In this document: positions 11,001 through 20,638 of the stretch, one piece after another
How the letters are laid out: every line of letters begins with the position of its first letter
Numbering within the stretch: position 1 is the first letter of the stretch
Assembly (NCBI GenBank): GCA_037576215.1
Contig: JBANDB010000002.1
Span: 434,001-498,000, forward strand
Length of the DNA stretch: 64,000 nucleotides
From: Armillaria gallica
Taxonomy: Eukaryota; Basidiomycota; Agaricomycetes; Agaricales; Physalacriaceae
Direction: 5' to 3'
The notes under the pieces: model-generated
Database searches by the model: none
The model's input: only the letters and a program-made list of their open reading frames with translations
Told to the model about the DNA's origin: nothing
Position numbers and translations under genes: made by a program

Positions 11001-12997
11001 CTGAAGTCCTGACACCACTCTGGGACCATTTCTTCGAATGTCTTGGTTTCCTTGTCTGTGTGCGCTGCAGCAGCCAGGTCGTTAGCATGATGTGTGCGTA
11101 CGAGAATGGCCTGCATGAAGTCTATTGCAAGAATGGTATCTCCCTCTTCCAGTTCTTCGTCCCACTTGTCGTCAGGATCCGCATCGGGTAGCGTGAACAG
11201 GTTCTTGCGACATTCACATCATGCAAACATTAATCCTCCTGTCTTCCAATTGATGATCAGATTATGCCGGGCTAACCAATCGTGACTGAGGAAGATCACT
11301 TTGTCACCAAGATCCATTACGGCTAGATCTATTCATTCTGAATGATCCCCGATCTTGAGTTCAATTTCAGCGAATCTGGTAATTGATCCTCCTTGGTTCT
11401 TGGTTCCGTCGGCATTATAGACCGGGATTGGTGTGGCAGTCGCTCAAGTCAGGATGTTGTGTTGTTCAACGAATTTTTGATTGATGGCGCTGCTTGTGCA
11501 TCTGCTGTCTACCAACGTGGCTGTGGAGATTTCGGCAAGGGCTCCTGGTGTTCCAATTCATACAGGGATAACCAGGTCCTTCCCTTTCTCACTTAACACA
11601 CTGATATATCGCTTCGGCTCTCGCAGCTCTTCAAGCCACCAAAGTGCATTGATTCGCTTCATCCCCCTCATTGCTCCGATTGTTGAGTTGACTACTTCCT
11701 CGGTGCGATCCTTGTGAATCCAATTCTTTAGGATCGCCTTCGCCTCCGACTCTGTGCGTGCTTCAACTACTCTGCGCAGAGTCCACTCGGCTCCAAATGG
11801 TTTGAGCCATTCACTGTAAGTCTGTCCCTTTGTATAGGTGCGGGACAGTTGCGGGGCCTCTTCAACCTTCGTGTTGCCCCATATGGGCGCGACTACTGTC
11901 GGTGAGGTCACCGCATTTTCTAAGTCTAAAGGGGTTGATTTAGCATTCTTGTCCATCATGAAACTTGACACATTCTCGGCGTCAGATACTTCCATAAAAT
12001 CTACTTGATGCCCCCTTTGCACTGCCTGGGCACTAGCAGCTTCCTCCCTTGCGGCTTTCGAGTCGGTTGTGGAATGGGAGGTGCGTTCTGCGAAGGTTCC
12101 ATCTCGTAAAGAGACAGGCGGTTGGGCTGTCACCATCGAACAATGAGTGCCTATGCTTCTTCCCATTGCAGCGCTGCAATCGCCTTCAACTGGTTCCTCC
12201 GAGCCTGGGTTCATAGCCAGGTCCCTCGTTGCCTTCAGCGTTCCCCCTTCGTCAGGTCACCCTGTGTCTCGACAGGCATTGGCAACTGGTCGGGGGCACT
12301 TACCCGACTCCGGTTCGTCCTCGATCACCGTCTTCAGGATGGAGAGCAAATAGACCCTCGCATCCTTCGTCTCCTGTATTCCAGCGTTGCGGGTGCTGTC
12401 GTCCGTGGCCACTGCCAGAGCCCTGTCGTGGGATTTAAACTCTGCTAGCCTTGCGGTGTTCCCTTTATCCAGAGGAGGTTTTGCTGTAGCTATTCCCTCG
12501 AAACTCCCTGTGCAGCAGGGTCTCTGAAGGGCCGCTTCGTCAAAAGGGACTCGCACCTCTGCATGCAGAGGCAGTCTTTCTAATGCCCCATCCAGTCGGT
12601 CCTGTCTTGCGACACACTCCCCGCTGTCCTTGGAATCACCTTGAGTCATGGGGTGGCATATCCGAGGCGCCGCTGTTAAGACAGGTGTTGCTATGGTAGG
12701 CGACTTACCATTCGCTTTCGCCTGTAATAGGTTACTCGTCGAAGGTTGAGCCGGTAGTCGGGTGACTATGCCGCTCATTCCGGGATCTGTCAATAGTCCA
12801 ACTATCACAGTGTCTGGTGGATTCTTGCTTGGCTTCTGGTCTGATTGCGAAGTTGCGGGTATATTCGAATGTGCTAGGGTCGCTACAGGCGATATATAAG
12901 TACAATTGTTAAATGCGATAGGCGTACCAGCCAAAACCAAGCCCGTATCCACCGAATAGATCGAATCGTTATCTAGTCGGCAGTCTCTTTTACCTCC
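8054..12997 (-). pseudogene. pol of element 1 (protease-RT-RNase H-integrase-chromodomain)
   Basis: One frame of 1648 codons, interrupted by eight in-frame stops at 12257, 11558, 11444, 11333, 11219, 9755, 9047 and 8828 (low coordinate of each). It opens at 12997 and overlaps the gag end in the -1 frame. After a long variable linker comes the aspartic protease, with LVDSRCTSSAI where DSG is expected, so its active-site Gly is mutated to Arg. Next is the reverse transcriptase with ITVYLDDILIMS (about residue 847). RNase H follows with VEADTSEGAIGAVL (about 1000). The integrase has the HH-CC zinc site (HITAGHPGIEKT...HTCETC, about 1200-1240) and the DDE residues in SVDMV, ISDRGS and [10 protein letters not shown]. 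Near the end is a chromodomain, with HYEIEKILDSR and FIKWKGY. Most stops are TGA where a sense CGA is plausible; 8828 is probably TGG to TGA. Confidence 0.9.
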
Positions 12998-14445
12998 TCA
13001 ATTGTTGAGAGGTTTTCCTGAATGTACCAGTAGGTATTTGCGCATTGCAATGCCTCTGTCCTGGTCTTTGGGGAGCTAGGGCAGTCGCGTTTGAAGTGGC
13101 CTTTCTTGCTGCATCTAAAACAAACTGACGCTGCCCTGGCTGCGTCGACATCCATCGGTGTGCCTCTTCCTCCGAAGGTCATCCCTGTCACTGTTGTGGT
13201 TGTCGGGACCCTTTGTTGACCCCCTTGTATGGGCGTGGTCTGGCCTTTCTGTAATTGCGGTCGAGATTGTACTGCGGTCATTCCTTCTGCCTGTTTGAGG
13301 CGCCAGTTGAAGTCGATTCGGAGCAGGCGCGCCTTCCAGCTTGGGTAGTCGGTTGGTACGTCTCCATCAGCTGAGTATATAGTGTTTTTACTCGACTGGC
13401 GGGTGGCCTTCATGATCTGATGGTGCATGACTTGGTCGTTAGCTCATACTCCTGCGTGAAAGGCCAATTCTTTGAAGAGCTGGAAGAATTTGTTGCCGTC
13501 CCGATGTTCCGACTGCTTGAGCTTTTCCCACTGAGCATACTTTAGCTGGGAGTCGGCGTCCTTCCAGAATCTCTTGTTGAGTTCCGACTTGAAGTCTTCG
13601 TAAGTCGGAAACTGCTGTTCCCCGTCGGCCGTTCTTCCTATAACCTGTGCAGCTAATCGCCACTATCTCTCAGCATCGTCAGCGAGTTGAGAGACGCAAA
13701 AGACTACCTTATGGGGGTGGTGGCGGAAGTGTCGGTTGAACACTTCGAAGTGCAGCTTGCACTTTAGGAAGAACTGGGCGATGTCGTCTGAGTCCCCCTT
13801 GAAATCGTCGACCTCTTTCAAGATCTTCAGTTTGAAGTCGTCATAGGGGGCGACAGCTCTGGCTTGGAGCTCCCAGGGAATAGGTGGATCTGGTAGTGCT
13901 GGCGGTGCTGGGAATCGCAGGAGCATTACCCTCTGAGGTGCAGCGGGAGGTTGCGGTGGTTGTGCAGGTTGTCCGCCCCCGTCACTGCCTCCTCCAACTC
14001 CGTTGGCACCGGCAAATGGTAGGTACCCACATTGATACATTCCTGGCACTGCTTGTCGCATGGCGTACACAAAAGTATTAGTGACATGGGGAGGTGGTAC
14101 CGGCGGCTCATCTGGCATTGGTTCCTGTATCTTGATCTCCTGTGCGGCTTCTTCATAAGGGGGAAATTCCTCCATTATGGCATCCGGGTGTATCTCATTC
14201 CATAGGAAGTGAGCATTTCGCTCTGCTTTGTACTGTAAGATCTCGTCTGATGGTAGACCTCTGTTTCTTTTCATAAAATAATCGTTCCCGGCTGGGGTAT
14301 TCCCCCAAACCCAATCAAATGGTAGCTCAAAAGCAAAATAATTAAAAATGTCCTGAAGATTTGCTTGCCTTAATAAGGCAGGCATGGGAATAGAAGGGTT
14401 GTCTTCTGTTTCATTGTAGAAGTTGATGGCATCAGTTAGCGTCAT
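12973..14445 (-). pseudogene. gag of element 1
   Basis: The gag frame starts at MTLTDAINFYNE (ATG at 14445) and ends at 12973. It is broken by a TAG at 13663 and a TGA at 13444. The second element has Trp (WWQL) and Arg (GVRNNDQ) at these sites, so TGG to TAG and CGA to TGA explain both. The order is an N-terminal conserved region (FNYFAFELPFDWVWG), a Pro/Gly-rich linker, the retrotransposon gag core (AQFFLKCKLHFEVFNRHF and ELNKRFWKDADSQ) and a CCHC zinc knuckle (CFRCSKKGHFKRDC). The pol frame begins in the -1 register within the last 25 nt, around GAGGAGGTAAAAGAG, a stretch also seen in element 2. This suggests a -1 frameshift or reinitiation, though it is not a classical slippery heptamer. 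Confidence 0.9.
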
Positions 14446-15064
14446 CGCTTCTACGTGAGGTCGTGTGCTCGTGCAACAACTCAGTGGATGTTCTAGGGAT
14501 TCCGTTGAGCATCGTGAAAGGGGTGGGGGGACGGGGTGGCCGCTCTGTGAGTGTTGCGCTGCTCGACTCACCTGGTCCAAAGGGAGGCTCGATTGGTGGC
14601 TGCTCTCGGAAGGACCGCTGGAGTCGCTCCCAGGCACTTGCACGGGGAGGACGGTGTGGAGATCTGATGGGGGATCTGATGTTTCGCCAACCGGAGGGGC
14701 GTCTTGGGGATAGGTGGGTTGAGGGGCCAGTGACGGGTTCCTCGATGGGTTCCTCAACCTGTACAGGCTCGAGTGTCTGCTGATGGGCCTGTATGGGGTA
14801 GTCCCACATTGTGAGGGTTCCACGCCTTCCATGGGGAGAGGTACGACGGTTGGGCGAGTTGCGACTGGGGAAGTAGGCGCTGTAGGGGATATTGACGTTA
14901 TCCCAGAACTCGTCGGAAGTGATACCGGCTGCGGGTGGTGCAGCAGGGTCCCTGTTATCCCTAGTGTCATGATTGGTGGCTGGGGCATCAGGTCTATTGT
15001 CGTGGCCCACGTTGAATCCCCCGACACGGGTGGCGAATTGGGTGTACGTGCCAGGTGAGGGAGT
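14432..15064 (-). CDS. Pro-rich ORF upstream of and overlapping gag, element 1
   Basis: An open frame of 210 residues between an in-frame TGA at 15065 and a TGA at 14432. That end overlaps the gag ATG (14445) by 14 nt. The frame is conserved in the second element, where the same region reads EFWDNFDIPYSAFFPTR against EFWDNVNIPYSAYFPSR here. In both, the frame ends just inside the gag start. No early in-frame ATG is visible, so its own start is unknown; it may be reached by frameshift, splicing or a non-AUG start. It is rich in Pro, Arg and Ser and probably disordered. The upstream TGA (CCT TGA ACT) is present in both elements, so it predates them. Confidence 0.45.
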   Translation of the reverse strand, partial: TPSPGTYTQFATRVGGFNVGHDNRPDAPATNHDTRDNRDPAAPPAAGITSDEFWDNVNIPYSAYFPSRNSPNRRTSPHGRRGTLTMWDYPIQAHQQTLEPVQVEEPIEEPVTGPSTHLSPRRPSGWRNIRSPIRSPHRPPRASAWERLQRSFREQPPIEPPFGPGESSSATLTERPPRPPTPFTMLNGIPRTSTELLHEHTTSRRSDDAN

Positions 15065-15346
15065 TCAAGGGACGTATGAGACATACTCGGGAGTGGGAGG
15101 TGAGGTGGAGACAGTGATGATTGGTGTACGCTCTCTGGGAGGGGGAGAAGCTCTTCTCTCCATGTCTTCGGAAGAAGACGACTCAGAAATGTTCTCCTCC
15201 TCATCGTTGACTCCTGTCCTAGTGAACTGGTCGATTGGGATCAGCCACCATGGTATGGGTGCAAAGAGTCAGGGTGGCTGCTGCTCGAGCGGGATGCCAT
15301 TGCTGTTATCTGTAATGACTGAGGGGGTGGTGCGGGGAGCCTCTAC

Positions 15347-15460
15347 TCATCGTCGTGGTCTGTAACGAAACCTTAGTGCAAGGATGATAGCAATGGAGAT
15401 GAACGTGGCACTTGGTATTCCTAGTGCAATGGCTATGATACAAGAGGCGTCATCTTCCAT
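15347..15460 (-). CDS. Micro-ORF with one hydrophobic helix, element 1
   Basis: A 37-residue frame starting MEDDASCIIAIALGIPSA and ending in a basic tail (RFRYRPRR). About 20 hydrophobic residues sit between an acidic start and an Arg-rich end, as in a single-pass membrane peptide. It lies about 40 nt after the primer-binding site and ahead of gag. Element 2 has a 40-residue counterpart in the same place (60771-60893) with the shared core IIAIALGIPSAT. Survival of the frame in a copy whose gag and pol are full of stops fits its small size; the conservation between two diverged elements is the evidence that it is translated. Confidence 0.55.
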   Translation of the reverse strand: MEDDASCIIAIALGIPSATFISIAIILALRFRYRPRR

Positions 15461-15488
15461 GCGGTTTCTAGACGAGTAGGTTAGAAAA

Positions 15489-15500
15489 GCTTTGAGCTAA
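15489..15500 (-). promoter_or_regulatory. Primer-binding site of element 1 (self-priming type)
   Basis: On the element strand, TTAGCTCAAAGC follows the 5' LTR after one base. It is the exact complement of GCTTTGAGCTAA inside the LTR (15658-15647), next to the predicted transcription start. No tRNA 3' end is needed. This is the arrangement described for Tf1 and related chromoviruses. Confidence 0.7.
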
Positions 15501-15501
15501 A

Positions 15502-15916
15502 TGTAAGACCCGAACTGCAATCAAGGATATTCAAGTTGGCTGTATCACGTTTGTACAGTCACCGCTTGATCCTGTGATGATTGCCGCCTGAGCCAAACTT
15601 TTAGTTGTTGCTTAGCAAGAAATGAGTGTTTCGGTATGAATGAACATTAGCTCAAAGCTAAGGAATATACAGCTTTGAGTACTCTACTTTTATACTAAAG
15701 TGAGGGTCTGTAATGGGCTCTAAGATGAGGCTACCATGTTAGAAAGTGAATAAGCCAAATACACGGTAGCCGAGAATATGGCGACATCTACTCCACCAGT
15801 GGAGTATGATGATGTGAAGATTTACGAAGGCTCCGTGGAGTCGTGGATCTAAGATAAGATAAGGGTAAGTGGTCACAATAAGATAAGATAAGATAAGGAA
15901 TGAATAAATTGTAACA
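15502..15916 (-). repeat. 5' LTR of element 1
   Basis: A 415-bp LTR with TG...CA ends on the element strand (TGTTACAATT... to ...GTCTTACA). A TATAAAAG box lies at 15694-15687 on the minus strand. About 26-33 nt downstream is TTAGCTTTGAGCTAA (15661-15647), taken as the start of the transcript. A partial inverted copy of that motif (CTCAAAGCT) lies between the two and could form a hairpin. The upstream part has GATAA tandem repeats (seen on the plus strand as AAGATAAGATAAG). Confidence 0.9.
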
Positions 15917-16083
15917 GATACAAACAGTAGAATAGTATAAATATGTGAAAGTAGGAGTAGAACAATTCAGAGACAATTACCCCACAGATTACACCACAAG
16001 ATTACAAGACCTGAATATTCAGCGCCTCAAGAGATTTACAAGAACTTAACAAACCCTTCTCGGATATCAGCAATAGTACCATT

Positions 16084-16344
16084 CACTGCATGGAGAATCC
16101 AATATATTAGCTTAGAATATTGAATTCTATAACTATTTATTTTTTCAATATGTTGGCCTGAAATATTAAGATAATATTTTGAATATATTTGTGATTTGAG
16201 AAATTTCCAATATTTTTTCAATAAACAAGAATATCAGAATAATATTCAAAATAATCTCTCAATGTTTCAGGCTAACATATTGAAAAAATAAATAGTTATA
16301 GAATTCAATATTCTAAGCCAAGATATTGGATTCTCCATGCAGTG
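16084..16344. mobile_element. Palindromic MITE-like element
   Basis: A 261-bp AT-rich element with long imperfect terminal inverted repeats. The left end CACTGCATGGAGAATCCAAT and the right end ATTGGATTCTCCATGCAGTG are perfect mates, and the arms continue to about 75 bp each, including AATAGTTATAGAATTC. It codes for nothing. ATT flanks both sides, so a 3-bp target duplication is possible but not proved. It could fold into one long hairpin. Confidence 0.7.
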
Positions 16345-16560
16345 ATTCTCGATTACCCACAACATTATCATTCTCAAATACCAGCGACATTCCCATTCTC
16401 AACAACAACCAGCATTATCATTCTCGACCACTCCAATATTACCATTCTCGACACCAATCACACACCATATTACCATTTCCATCCACAAACCCGCATTACC
16501 GTTCTTGACTATTACCAACAATACTATTTCTGATCACACCTACATCATTCTCATAAACCA
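16345..16560 (+). repeat. Degenerate minisatellite (ATTATCATTCTCGAC-like units)
   Basis: About eight imperfect units resembling CATTATCATTCTCGACCA follow one another with a period of roughly 25-30 bp. The two open frames across it are translations of the repeat, not genes. Confidence 0.55.
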
Positions 16561-16760
16561 CATCTCACCAAGCACACTATTATCCCCATTTACCCCACAC
16601 ATTATCCCCAATCACTCAACCCTTGGAACTAGATTGATAAATCTATAGCATTCATGCTTGACCCCATCGAACTACAACAGCAGTACAGATATTTACACTG
16701 TACTGAAAGGGAATTCACCTAATCCCGAATCCCACTGACAACTGATGTTTCTTATCGCAG

Positions 16761-17175
16761 TCAAGGGGGTGGCACGGCTAAAATCCGGCACATAGGGTAG
16801 GGGGGGAGGGGGGGAGGGGTCTGAGCCTTAAACGCAAAACCGACATGCCTTATTTAGTACTGTTAAGGCATTGCTGGAGGTCTGATTTATGTTTATTTCA
16901 ACTGATTTATGCAAATATACTTTTTTTCATGCTTAAATAGTCTTCTTAAGCAGGTTCCTAGCGAAAGTGAGGTAGGGCAGCTGACCGGCAATGCTCAGCA
17001 ATGAACTGGCACAAGCCGGTACCTTCCTGGTAACTTACAATGCATTACTAAGCAGTCCCAATATGGATATATTATTACTGTATATGGCAGGAGAGGGGGG
17101 GAGGGGGGGGTTGGCCTGACCTTAAACACGAAAATGTACGTCATGTGCGCAATTTTATTTCTGCCACCCCCTTGA
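16761..17175. mobile_element. Small inverted-repeat element with two G-tracts
   Basis: A 415-bp non-coding element bounded by TCAAGGGGGTGGCA at 16761 and its complement ending at 17175. Inside, a G-tract followed by CTGA and CCTTAAAC occurs twice in direct orientation (16793-16835 and 17092-17130). The first tract reads GGG TA G7 A G7 A G4 and meets the usual G-quadruplex rule; the second has runs of seven and nine. No target duplication is clear. Confidence 0.55.
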
Positions 17176-19268
17176 TTCGTCATAAACGCGGGTTCCAAGG
17201 GTAAGGAGCATTTTCGCAGGCCTCTGCAGTACCATCGAGACTGATTGGCACCGCCACACCTTGCCAGGCTCCACCTAGAAGCACCGCTTCATTCCTCGGA
17301 GTGGGGCAGTTGTCTCGTCTCATTTTCAGTGCCGGATTTCTGGCGGAGGCTGAATTTTTGAGAGACATCGGGGCAACTGTCTTACCTTCCTCCATCCTTC
17401 ACGCCGCGACCCAAGGTGAGCTGAGCTTCGCTCGCTCGCCCATTCACACACTTACCCAGTGTTCACTCATCCAAGGCTGCACGAGCTTCGCTTATTTATC
17501 TATCTTAAGAGCTTTTAATCATATTTCGTGCGCCTGACTTCTTACCTTAGTAGCTCAGTCCCTTAATCCGCAGTCAGAAAACACTTCATTTTTTCGTCAA
17601 CCCACCCTCCTCACCCTATTGTACTTGTTTTCATCTTATTGTGTATTCTACTTGTACTGTACGTAGCCTATCGCACCCCGCAATGTGATGGGAGCTTGTT
17701 TTACAAGCTCCCGATTTGCACTATTCTCGTGAAAAAGCAGAGGCGCAGTGATTTATGTACGAGTCATAGTCCGTTCCTGATCCAGACCCGTAAGAACTTA
17801 GAGCGGATAGCCGCAACCCGCGAGAAGCAAGGATGATGTAGTACTAGCATACCAGAATATTCATGGAGAATGCCGATATAAGTGTCTATTATCATAAGTT
17901 CTCATGTTGTGAACTCGTGTGTCGAGCATAATATTGAGCCCCGTAACTTCTAATCTAGTCTAGAGATCTTCACGAGTGTCGGATGCAAAGCCTGTACCCG
18001 TGAGTCATCCGGCACTCGTATCCCTCACGTGACCATCCGCGGATACTCCCTGGCACTCGAGTGCGGTACGAGTCACGAGTATGTCAATGGAGGTGGCGAG
18101 TATCCGCCACGAGTACTTATATGATATGCTGTTTTTTGTACTAGTCTATCTATCTACGGTTCGAATGTCAGATGAAAATAGCATATCCCTATGTCCCTTG
18201 ATATTTTGGATCAGCGACTCCCTTGTTCCTGGCATGATCGTTACCTGTATCGTATCCTATTTCTCACGGGCTCGGTGTCTATACTACTTAGATAGATAGT
18301 CAACGAGCAGCGTGTGCGACGCCCCTTGATGGTCGTCGAAGATTATCCACCTGGGAAAACGTGCAACAATATAGGGTGATCTGCCATCTGGACAAGAGAA
18401 GGGAGTTGCGACATTTTGAAGGGTTCAAATAGTAAAGGATCTCAGGCGAGTTACGAACAAAGGTAGCGTTCATGTCCAAATCGAGAAGGCATTAATTGAT
18501 CGACTACGGTCCGCCGAGCCGTCTTCGATCCGGCACTCTGCTCAAGACTTCTTTCTATTCAGTCCTCCCGACTTCGGACTGACAACGACTCTTTTCGTCT
18601 TATCGGAAACTTGAACTTTGCTGAGTCCTACTACCGTTCGAAAGCTGTTTTGTTTAAAGAACTTCAAACTTGAAGGACTGATCTATGCTATTGTAACTAT
18701 CGTCCTTGCAGCCGTCTCCTCACTATCATGCAACTATCACGGTAAGATGTTCGTTCCTATCTTTCTAGAATATAACCTGACTCTACGTTCCTGAAAGCCA
18801 TCATCCAATGGCGACTTGCCAATGGTGCAGTATTTTCAAGGTCTTCGAATACGGCTTCTTCAGCATGGTCCTCCTGCATTTCCCTCTCAGGCTGAGCTTT
18901 GTCTCTGCCGTTTTAAGAATTTGTCGTTCAACGTCGAGCCTTCAGCCCAATATGTCAAGGCCTCACCTTGTACACGCTTCAGGGCAGATTATAATCATCA
19001 TAAAAAGATTTCTTACTTCCATCTTGATATTTATTGCCTTTCACCTATGTTCATTGATTAATGTACCAATCTGCATAAGGAATATCAGAACAGGCCATTT
19101 TTTTGACTTGACGCCTCCTTGTCCAATAGTGAATGCACAACCACCTGACTACACGCAGTACCTTGCATGATCCTCACGAATTTGATCTTGTGCCCCACTA
19201 TATAATGAGTCAGTGGCTCGGAAACAGGACTCGACATCCTTCCTTTGCTAGTCTTCGGAACCACCATC
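17176..19268. other. Stretch without a supported gene; promoter of the seven-TM gene
   Basis: No convincing coding exon. Between about 17960 and 18120 the sequence is dense in CGAGT/ACTCG words, partly palindromic. The last 80 bp hold the likely promoter of the gene at 19269, with a TATATAAT box (19199-19206) and an adjoining TGAGTCA site (19206-19212), the core bound by bZIP factors of the Gcn4/AP-1 type. Confidence 0.45.
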
Positions 19269-20638
19269 ATGACTGCTACTACAACATATCTCGGGACCGT
19301 TACCCCAAAGCCAACTGACGATCAGGTCAAAGAGATCTTTGTTGCTCTGGATGCCCAATTCAACACCATAATTCTTGCGGCAGTATTACATGGTAAGAGA
19401 AACTAAAGTCGCCAAAGGATTTCAGTCAACCAATCTTCAAAGGAATATACACTGGAGTGGTAGCCGTCACCATGTGGACTGTTGGTCTGTGCTCTTTATT
19501 GCTTTTGATGCACATATCGTTGATTTCTATACATGTGTCTAGCTTCAAGGAAAAACTACAAGGATTATAAGATGCCACATTTTCTTGTTTTCGCCATCCT
19601 ACTTTTGTATATTCTATCGACTGTCGCCATCTACTGCACATGGGCGGATGCTATCTTGATTTTTATCACTGCTGGGAAAAGCTGTTGGAAAGAATACAAT
19701 GTTGCTGCCAAATTTTCGACACTATTGGCTCAAGACATTGCCGCTATTCTGAGCACAGTTCTTGCTGATGCTACTTTGGTATGAGATTTAATATATGATG
19801 TTGCGTGAGTTCGCTTATGTATACCTAGATATGGCGCTGCTGGATTGTCTGGGATCGGTCATGGCGTGTGGTGCTCGCCCCGATTGCTTGCACCTCCTTG
19901 GCAATAGGTACGTCTTTGAATTCATCAATCCAATGATTTACAACTTATAAGCACTAACCTAGCCGGCAGAGCTATCGTAGCCTATTACACTGCTTTTGGA
20001 CTTAACGTGCCACCCCGAGACCTCTTCCTCAAGAAATTTGTCAGCTGGTCAGTGCTATACTCCTCGCTTATATTGGCCACCTTGCTATGGTGCACGGTCC
20101 TCATCATCTACCGTATTTGGAGAGTGGATGGTGCTGCTGGAAGGATACGCACATTTCAGAGAGTGATAGGGATGCTTGTGGAATCCGCATCTCTCTACTC
20201 TGCGGTGTTAGTCGTTCTGGTGGTGTTGGAAGCTCGTAATATGGTAGCCGGAGGTTACATCGAAGACTTGGCGAGTGCTATGAGAGTAAGCTTTGTCTTT
20301 GTTCCTTGTCAACACTAAAACGTCTCTGCTAGGGAATACTTCCAACAATTCTAGTCGGCCGCGTTGCAGCAGGCAATGTACGCCCAGACGATTCCTGGAG
20401 CGAAAGTACCATGAGATCGTCACTTCGATCCGGAAATCATTCAGGTTCGCACAACGACGCTGAAATGAGTGTTGGATCTGGCTGGGACACATCGTCGACC
20501 ATAAGACCGGACTTAGAAGAGGGTTTGGAGGACATTACAGAGGTACGAGTGAAGGGGGCTTCGCCAACTATCAGTGCCCACGATTATTACCCACACGTTG
20601 TCGGGACATCAGATTCCGTAGATGGTAGTATCGTATGA
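19269..20638 (+). CDS. Seven-TM membrane protein (Agaricomycete-expanded family)
   Basis: Six exons (19269-19392, 19443-19484, 19543-19778, 19829-19907, 19963-20285, 20333-20638) give 369 residues. All introns are 46-58 nt with GT...AG ends; intron 4 has a CACTAAC branch site. Seven hydrophobic segments are visible. The first ends HGIYTGVVAVTMW, a hallmark of this mushroom family. The third ends TVLADATLIWRCWIVW, the fifth is WSVLYSSLILATLLWCT, and the last is followed by GRVAAGNVRPDDSW. A Ser/Asp-rich cytoplasmic tail ends the protein. Family members are predicted plasma-membrane proteins of unknown ligand; calling it a receptor would be inference. A truncated paralogue lies at 714-1415 in the duplicated segment. 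A TATA box at 19199 supports the start. Confidence 0.85.

Larger units (their letters stand above)
6962..15916 (-). mobile_element. Ty3/gypsy chromovirus (element 1), complete but decayed
   Basis: An LTR retrotransposon of 8955 bp on the minus strand. Two 415-bp LTRs (6962-7376 and 15502-15916) are flanked by a perfect 5-bp target duplication, GATAC, at 6957-6961 and 15917-15921. In element order it carries the 5' LTR, a self-complementary primer site, a micro-ORF, a Pro-rich ORF overlapping gag, gag with a CCHC knuckle, and pol (protease, RT, RNase H, integrase, chromodomain). These are followed by a 677-bp 3' region and the 3' LTR. The LTRs differ at roughly 18 positions, essentially all transitions, and gag plus pol carry ten premature stops. 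It is therefore an old, dead copy. The chromodomain places it with the chromoviruses. Confidence 0.95.

Noticed and set aside
16326..16533. Two overlapping 60-codon frames rich in His, Tyr and Ser
   Set aside because: Translations of a degenerate minisatellite.
18808..19170. 120-codon plus-strand frame before the seven-TM gene
   Set aside because: Hydrophobic by composition only; no motif, no good splice links, and it ends shortly before the promoter of the real gene.
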